From Mariprofundaceae bacterium (GTDB lineage: Bacteria > Pseudomonadota > Zetaproteobacteria > Mariprofundales > Mariprofundaceae): a stretch of DNA of 18,965 bases. A program made the position numbers and the translations under genes. Location of the stretch: positions 1 through 18,965 of the forward strand of contig WFOJ01000219.1 of NCBI GenBank assembly GCA_015488125.1, in the 5' to 3' direction. The notes under the pieces were generated by a model. That model worked only from the letters and a program-made list of their open reading frames with translations, had not been told where the DNA came from and ran no database searches. This document shows, piece by piece, positions 14,576 to 18,965 of this stretch. The first letter of the stretch is position 1, and each line of letters begins with the position of its first letter.

Positions 14576-14696
14576 CGGGATTGAATCAGATACGATCTGT
14601 TGGCGGCGAATAGCAGCGCTATTTAACAAAAACAGGGCGAAGATTTGGCCAATATCCGGTTTTTTCGCAGTAGATTGATCAAAGTTCGACAGGCTC
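14539..14696 (-). mobile_element. MITE copy 3 (158 bp), inverted
   Basis: This is the reverse complement of copies 1 and 2, with the same GAGTCTGTCG ends and flanking CTAG at 14535-14538 and 14697-14700. It lies across the 3' end of the deaminase gene, which it supplies with a new C-terminus and stop. It is very close in sequence to copy 2, so the family amplified fairly recently. Confidence 0.85.
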
Positions 14697-14774
14697 CTAG
14701 GAATCTGCATTGGTCATGATGATGCAAATATGCTCGTAACGGTAACAGCATCACTCCGATTATTCATCTTTTTC

Positions 14775-14802
14775 TTGCCAAGTGGCTTCATCTTTTTATG
14801 AT
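14775..14802 (+). promoter_or_regulatory. candidate sigma-70 promoter for tpiA-secG
   Basis: TTGCCA (14775-14780) and TATGAT (14797-14802) are 16 bases apart, about 55 bases before the tpiA ATG. The MITE insertion lies just upstream and leaves this promoter intact. The call is from consensus match only. Confidence 0.45.
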
Positions 14803-14856
14803 TCGCGCCCCGTTTTGAATCTGTTGCGCACGATGAGGGATGAAGGAGGAGTTGAT

Positions 14857-15606
14857 ATGAGCGGTTCTGTACGCTGTCTGGTTGCTGGTAACTGGAAAAT
14901 GAACGGTGTGCTCGAAGAGGCACGCTCTTTCGTCTCCGAGTTGGGTAACAATCCTGCCCCAGAGCGTGTTGAGGTTGCTCTGATGCCACCTTTCACGTTA
15001 TTGCAAGCACTGGCCGAACCGCTACGCCAGAAGGGAGTCTCGCTTGGCGCGCAAAACGTGTACTATGAACCCAAGGGTGCATTTACCGGGTCGATCTCGC
15101 CCATGATGCTGCGAGACTGTGGTTGTGTGTATGTCATCATCGGTCACTCGGAACGACGGGACATCATCGGTGAGCGTGATGAGCAAATCAGAAAAAAAAT
15201 GCGGGCTGCATGGAGTGCTGGTCTGGAACCTATTTTGTGTATTGGTGAACACCTTGAAGAACGTGAGAACGGTCAGACCAATAACGTATTGAAGAAACAG
15301 CTTGCTATTCTGGAGGGCGGAATACCTGAAGCTGCTTCACTGACGATTGCCTATGAGCCGGTGTGGGCTATTGGCACGGGCAAAACCGCAACACCAGAAC
15401 AAGTGGAAGAAACGCATGCTTTCATTCATGAAGAATTGCAGCGTTTGGGGCGTGATTGCCGTGTGCTGTACGGCGGCAGCGTGAACCCTGGCAATGCTGC
15501 GGCATTGATGAAAACACCGGGTGTTAATGGCGCCCTGGTCGGTGGCGCCAGCCTGAAGGCTGACTCCTTCATGGCGATTGTGGCCGCAGCAGCGGAAGCG
15601 AACTAG
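14857..15606 (+). CDS. tpiA: triose-phosphate isomerase
   Basis: TpiA interconverts dihydroxyacetone phosphate and glyceraldehyde 3-phosphate in glycolysis and gluconeogenesis. The 249-residue product has AGNWKMNG with Lys 14, IIGHSERR with His 97 and AYEPVWAIGTGKTA with Glu 167, the full catalytic set. The phosphate-binding loop YGGSVNPGN and the C-terminal GALVGGASLKADSF are also present. The ATG at 14857 is preferred over the longer frame from 14782 because AAGGAGGA at 14843-14850 precedes it and the family N-terminus starts here. secG follows after 12 bases, a gene order common in proteobacteria. Confidence 0.97.
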   Translation: MSGSVRCLVAGNWKMNGVLEEARSFVSELGNNPAPERVEVALMPPFTLLQALAEPLRQKGVSLGAQNVYYEPKGAFTGSISPMMLRDCGCVYVIIGHSERRDIIGERDEQIRKKMRAAWSAGLEPILCIGEHLEERENGQTNNVLKKQLAILEGGIPEAASLTIAYEPVWAIGTGKTATPEQVEETHAFIHEELQRLGRDCRVLYGGSVNPGNAAALMKTPGVNGALVGGASLKADSFMAIVAAAAEAN

Positions 15607-15618
15607 AAGGACTGGATC

Positions 15619-16107
15619 ATGACATCCATTATTTTGACTATTCACATCATTGTTGCCATCGCGCTGATCGGCGTGGTGTTGATCCAACGCGGTCAAGGCG
15701 CGGATATTGGCGCATCTTTTGGCGGCGGTGGTGCCCAGACCCTGTTTGGAAGTCGTGGATCAGGCTCGTTTTTGGGCAAGTTGACAGGTGGCCTGGCAGC
15801 AACATTTATGGTGACCAGCTTGACACTTGCCTTCTTCACACAGCAGGATGCGGGTTCGCTGGTGGAGCGCAGTGCGCCGATTCAGCAGCCTTTGTTACCC
15901 TCTTCCGATGCTGAATCAACGGTGAATAACTTTGATGCTTCACAGATGATGAAGGAAGCAGGCACAGGCGGCACACAAAGCAATGCCAATACCAGTGTCG
16001 AAATTCCGGTAGCCGGTGGCGATGCAGGCAGCGAGCTTCCTGCCGCTGATGTTTCTTCTGAGGGTGCAGCAACGGATAACAAACTTCCGGGGGCTGATGG
16101 CAAATAG
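15619..16107 (+). CDS. secG: SecG, preprotein translocase subunit with long C-terminal tail
   Basis: SecG is the small inner-membrane subunit of the SecYEG translocon and aids SecA-driven export. The 162-residue product has a first membrane helix (SIILTIHIIVAIALIGVVLI), then QRGQGADIGASFGGGGAQTLFGSRGSGSFL, the SecG signature. A second helix (LAATFMVTSLTLAFFT) follows. Typical SecG proteins have about 110 residues; the additional tail of about 80 residues is rich in Ser, Ala, Asp and Gly, low in complexity and acidic. AAGGAC at 15606-15611 is a plausible ribosome binding site. It is probably co-transcribed with tpiA and is followed by tRNA-Leu. Confidence 0.95.
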   Translation: MTSIILTIHIIVAIALIGVVLIQRGQGADIGASFGGGGAQTLFGSRGSGSFLGKLTGGLAATFMVTSLTLAFFTQQDAGSLVERSAPIQQPLLPSSDAESTVNNFDASQMMKEAGTGGTQSNANTSVEIPVAGGDAGSELPAADVSSEGAATDNKLPGADGK

Positions 16108-16127
16108 GCCATGGCTTCCGAGCAGAG

Positions 16128-16148
16128 ACGACAGTGTTTTGTTGTCGT
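16128..16148 (+). terminator. weak hairpin after secG, possible terminator or processing site
   Basis: ACGACA (16128-16133) pairs with TGTCGT (16143-16148), followed by a T-rich stretch broken by C and G (TTCGTTTA). It lies between the secG stop and tRNA-Leu. It may attenuate or mark processing of a shared transcript. Confidence 0.3.
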
Positions 16149-16157
16149 TTCGTTTAT

Positions 16158-16242
16158 GCCAGAGTGGTGGAATTGGTAGACACGCCATCTTGAGGGGGTG
16201 GTGAGGAAACTCGTGCTGGTTCGACTCCAGTCTCTGGCACCA
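16158..16242 (+). tRNA. tRNA-Leu (anticodon GAG), CCA encoded
   Basis: An 85-base class II tRNA with a short variable arm. Acceptor GCCAGAG pairs with CTCTGGC, apart from a G-T pair. The D-arm contains GGAATTGGTAGACAC. Anticodon stem CCATC/GGTGG encloses TTGAGGG, giving anticodon GAG. The T-arm is GCTGG-TTCGACT-CCAGT, and ACCA follows. The secG-tRNA-Leu order is conserved in many proteobacteria. Confidence 0.96.
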
Positions 16243-16265
16243 TATAGACGTTTCACAACGTCCAT

Positions 16266-16299
16266 AAAAGCCCGTAAGTCTTTGACTTCGGGCTTTTTT
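16266..16299 (+). terminator. strong Rho-independent terminator after tRNA-Leu
   Basis: AAAAGCCCG-t-AAGTC-ttt-GACTT-CGGGCTTTTTT forms a long stem ending in a T-run. It terminates the tpiA-secG-tRNA-Leu transcript and insulates the integrase remnant that follows. Confidence 0.92.
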
Positions 16300-16415
16300 C
16301 TTGCCTGTTTGTTCCTTAGCGTCCTATATTGTGCCGCAACATACACCCACTTTTTGGGCGCTATTCCGGGTGTCAGTTTGGAATAATCAAAAACCGGCAC
16401 CCAATAGGGGCGACC

Positions 16416-16620
16416 ATGGCTAAACTAACTGCAACGACTCTACGAAGCATGAAGAAACCAGAGCAGGGGAAAAGATTCAACCGGCTATATGACGGCCATG
16501 GCTTGTTTGCGTATTATATGCGCAGAAGCACAAGGCCTTGGCGGTTGCGCTATCACGACAGAGCTGGCAAAGAGCGTTGGTTAACCCTTGGCGAATATCC
16601 ATCTATGAGCCTCGGAGCCG
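16416..16620 (+). pseudogene. truncated tRNA-Leu-linked tyrosine integrase, N-terminal DUF4102-type domain
   Basis: The ATG at 16416 opens MAKLTATTLRSMKKPEQGKR, followed by LYDGHGLFAYYMRRS, PWRLRYHDRAGKERWLTLGEYPSMSLGAA. This is the N-terminal arm-binding domain (DUF4102) of P4/CP4-type integrases. Homology stops around 16616-16620, where IS3-family sequence begins. The frame runs on to 16733 but the rest is antisense to an orfA start. The catalytic domain with its R..H..R..Y residues is absent. The gene lies about 170 bases after tRNA-Leu, the usual place for an integrase of an element inserted in that tRNA. The functional integrase and the island are gone, or moved. Confidence 0.8.
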
Positions 16621-16761
16621 CCAGTGCTACCTTCGCTTTGAAGCTCGGCTTGTGGCTTCTTCTCTTCTTGCTCATCTTGCTACTCCTTTCTCATCAGAAA
16701 TTCGCAGATGAACACACCTTAGCGCCACCGTGAGTCTGCCCAAAGAGGGGGAACCACTTCA
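16616..16761 (-). mobile_element. left end of an IS3-family element with the first codons of orfA
   Basis: On the minus strand an ATG at 16675 opens MSKKRRSHKPSFKAKVALAA, the standard start of IS3-type OrfA, with AAGGAG a few bases upstream. Homology ends at the integrase junction near 16616, so only 20 codons remain. Further upstream on the minus strand, the segment around 16729-16761 begins TGAAGTGGTTCC, read inward from 16761. This fits a TG-starting IS3 terminus and matches the right-end repeat at 13850-13878. The rest of the element has been deleted together with the integrase. Confidence 0.75.
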
Positions 16762-16841
16762 CCCTTCTTTGGCCCCTTTTTCCCTCGAGCTGATTTCGCT
16801 GTGGATATAGCCTCGCCAAGGCTGTGATTAGCAGGCTTATC

Positions 16842-18965
16842 CTATTCCACCTTCGCCTTGTACTGAATGCTGAAGTTGGCGCCATTGCCGTTCATCAGAC
16901 CGCTCATGGGGATTTGCCAGTTGGTGATGTTGCCATCAAAACCGGCGCTAGCACCGCCGCCACCGGAGACAGGCGCATAGACATAGGTGCTGCCATTATT
17001 ATTGGAATACACGGGCGTACCCGGTGTGACACCGGAAACCGGCGTGCCATCGGTGAAGCTGAAAGGCGAGCCGGTGCCAATATCCAGCTGCAACCAGGTG
17101 TAAGGGCTAAGGTGATCGTCGATGATGACGTTGTGGGCGCGCCCTGCACCGGTATTGGTCACCTGAATGGTGTAGGTGATCACCTGCCCTGGCGCGGCGC
17201 GAGCGACGTTGGAGGATTTGACCACCGTCAACGTCGGTATGGCAGCGCTGACGGTCATTGGCAGGCTGGCGTAGAGTACCACGCCCTTGGCTGTTGCCGT
17301 GCTGTTGTTGGTGTAATTGCCCGGCGTCATCCGCGTATCGGCATAGGCATCGAATTGCAATACCACTTCGCTGGGATAGACCTTGATGGTGCTGGCGGCC
17401 ACCGCCCAGGTCAGCGTCTGGTAGGTGGAAAGTCCTGGTCCCGGCGTGATGATCGGGTCGGCAATCAGCGTCGGGATGCCTCCTGCTGCCGGATCGGTAA
17501 GCATGGATGAACCGGCAGCATAATAAAAACCGTAGCTGTCCGTGCTCAGTTTGGGCAGCGCATCGGTAAACTGCGTCACGGCGACAGCCTTGGCCTTCAG
17601 GGTGTTGCTGACACGCAATTGGAAGGTGACGCGATCCCCGCGATAAATCACCGGATTGGCCCCCACCGGCACGCCATTGATATGGCTGATCACCTTGCTG
17701 TGGGTGACATTTTTGGCGGTGCCGAAAACCACCAGATCGGGATAATCAACCACCACGGCAGGGGTGCTGTGCTGGATGGATACGCCGTTGTAGTTCGGGC
17801 TACCGGTTTTTCCCTTGCCCGGCTGGCGAGCGGTGAAATTGATGATCAGCGTTGAATTGCCCGGCAGGGCGATGCTGCTCCAGGTGGGCGTGGCACTGGC
17901 CGCCACCGGCGCCACGTAATCCACACCGGCAACCATCGGCGTGCCATTGAGGGTGATACTGCTGGTGGCATCGAAGACGTAGCTTAACGCTGAAGCAGTG
18001 AAGACTCCCACGCCACCAAAGGGAGAAACCGGTGCCGTAAGCGATGGCAGCACATCAGCGATGGAGAAAGCGGATACCCCGCCACCGGTGTTGGTCACGG
18101 TCAGCGTCACATTCATTTTTTCGCCCCGATTCAGTGCATAGCTGGTCATGGTCTTGCTGACACTGATATTCGGTGGCAACAGATAGCCGAAATCGTTCAG
18201 GTAATTGGTGCCAGCGACTGCCGCAACCGGCGTCATCGGCTGGTTGGCGGTGGTCAGCGTGTAAGCCGTCAGTTCGCCATAGGCATCGGTAACATCAATG
18301 CGATACGTACCCGGTGGCACGGCATTGAACTGGTAATGGCCCAACCAGACAATCGGTGTGCTTTGCGTGGTGTAGCGATCCACCACCGTGGCTGTGGTGG
18401 TATTGACCAGTTGCAGGGTCACATGGCCATGGCCCGGTTCATTGACATCGCGCAGACCGGAGTTGCTGTAGTCATCAAAGACATAGCCGCTGAACACCGA
18501 GCCGGGTGCCCAGCCGAAGTTTTGCGTGGCGATTGCCCCGGCGGCAACGGTGATGGTCGCCGGATCGGTCGGGGCGGCGGTTGGCGTATTGTAATAGGCG
18601 ATAATCGCCGGTGAGGATTGATCAACATCAACGATATAACTGCCGCCCGCGATGCCGGTGAAGCTGAAGGTGCCGCCTGCCAGCGTCGTGGTGGTTGCCA
18701 GCGTTACGCCGGTGGTGGTTTTCAGCCACACGGTGACCCCGGCAATACCGGTTTCCGCCCCGTTCATGATGCCATCCAGCGAGGTATCATTAAACACCGT
18801 GCCGTTAATGGTAGCGGCCGCGCCCGCCAGCACATAACCAAAATTTTGCCCCGTGGTCAGGCTGGCATCGGTAACGGTGATGGGCATGGCTGCCGCCACC
18901 GTGTTGTTGTAGCCGGTGAGTACGCCTGCTGTATCCGTGATGACCACGGAATAGCTGCCAGCAGC
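16842..18965 (-). CDS. large surface/adhesin-like protein with SdrD_B- and DUF11-type repeats, C-terminal part
   Basis: The minus-strand frame is open to the window edge, so the visible 707 codons are the C-terminal part of a longer gene ending with TAG at 16842-16844. Two SdrD_B-like Ig modules are visible: GTVFNDTSLDGIMNGAETG and SGYVFDDYSNSGLRDVNEPG. DUF11-like modules follow, with starts such as ISVSKTMTSYALNRGEKMNV and LTVVKSSNVARAAPGQVITY and the phrase VTNTGAGRAHNVIIDD. Such chains of Ig-like domains form stalks of secreted or surface proteins. No sorting motif, barrel or membrane segment is seen at the C-terminus (FSIQYKAKVE), so the secretion route is unknown. Composition is visibly richer in G+C than the cellulose region. 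No partner gene is in view. Confidence 0.8.
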   Translation of the reverse strand, partial: AAGSYSVVITDTAGVLTGYNNTVAAAMPITVTDASLTTGQNFGYVLAGAAATINGTVFNDTSLDGIMNGAETGIAGVTVWLKTTTGVTLATTTTLAGGTFSFTGIAGGSYIVDVDQSSPAIIAYYNTPTAAPTDPATITVAAGAIATQNFGWAPGSVFSGYVFDDYSNSGLRDVNEPGHGHVTLQLVNTTTATVVDRYTTQSTPIVWLGHYQFNAVPPGTYRIDVTDAYGELTAYTLTTANQPMTPVAAVAGTNYLNDFGYLLPPNISVSKTMTSYALNRGEKMNVTLTVTNTGGGVSAFSIADVLPSLTAPVSPFGGVGVFTASALSYVFDATSSITLNGTPMVAGVDYVAPVAASATPTWSSIALPGNSTLIINFTARQPGKGKTGSPNYNGVSIQHSTPAVVVDYPDLVVFGTAKNVTHSKVISHINGVPVGANPVIYRGDRVTFQLRVSNTLKAKAVAVTQFTDALPKLSTDSYGFYYAAGSSMLTDPAAGGIPTLIADPIITPGPGLSTYQTLTWAVAASTIKVYPSEVVLQFDAYADTRMTPGNYTNNSTATAKGVVLYASLPMTVSAAIPTLTVVKSSNVARAAPGQVITYTIQVTNTGAGRAHNVIIDDHLSPYTWLQLDIGTGSPFSFTDGTPVSGVTPGTPVYSNNNGSTYVYAPVSGGGGASAGFDGNITNWQIPMSGLMNGNGANFSIQYKAKVE

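Noticed and set aside
14782..14856. Upstream start of tpiA at 14782
   Set aside because: The added residues are not part of TpiA, overlap the candidate promoter, and a consensus ribosome binding site precedes 14857.
16824..17510. 228-codon plus-strand open frame, with others at 17619-17855 and 18336-18614
   Set aside because: They lie antisense to the adhesin gene, whose frame shows clear Ig-like repeat motifs; GC-rich repeats leave the opposite strand open by chance.

Overview
The window comes from a Gram-negative, proteobacterium-type chromosome. It carries cellulose-export genes with outer-membrane barrels, the long form of ribosomal protein L25, the rplY-pth-ychF cluster, and tpiA-secG-tRNA-Leu(GAG). 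The class (beta, gamma or a relative) cannot be fixed by eye.

Left part (1-10177): the 3' end of an ISAs1-family insertion sequence (about 1-310) has landed inside bcsA. Homology to BcsA resumes immediately after the IS end, in the membrane segment that follows the catalytic domain. It runs through the FxVT gating loop and the PilZ c-di-GMP domain, and then straight into BcsB without a stop codon, recalling the AcsAB fusions of acetic acid bacteria. Next come bcsZ (GH8 endoglucanase), a short bcsC (TPRs plus outer-membrane barrel) and three more genes: a Tat-signal gamma-type subunit, a GMC flavoprotein with the CCx4Cx3C cysteine motif of FAD glucose dehydrogenases, and a 267-residue predicted outer-membrane barrel. 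From bcsZ to the barrel gene each start overlaps the preceding stop, so this looks like one translationally coupled operon. A GDH-like periplasmic oxidase inside a cellulose operon, with a barrel where the cytochrome subunit is normally encoded, is the most novel content here. The IS has separated this unit from the catalytic half of bcsA, so cellulose synthesis from this locus is probably lost unless another copy exists.

Middle part (10178-12725): housekeeping genes rplY, pth and ychF, then tRNA-Arg(CCT) with a terminator.

Right part (12726-16761): two tRNA-linked integration scars. Downstream of tRNA-Arg there are arm-type-like repeats, a 25-codon integrase start, and a decayed IS3-family element into which two copies of a 159-bp MITE inserted at CTAG. 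A nucleoside deaminase gene follows, whose 3' end was rewritten by a third, inverted MITE. Then come tpiA, secG and tRNA-Leu(GAG) with a strong terminator, followed by a second truncated integrase joined to an IS3-family end. The two scars have the same architecture.

Far right (16842-18965, minus strand): the C-terminal part of a large, GC-richer surface protein built from SdrD_B-like and DUF11-like immunoglobulin-type repeats. Its N-terminus lies outside the window.
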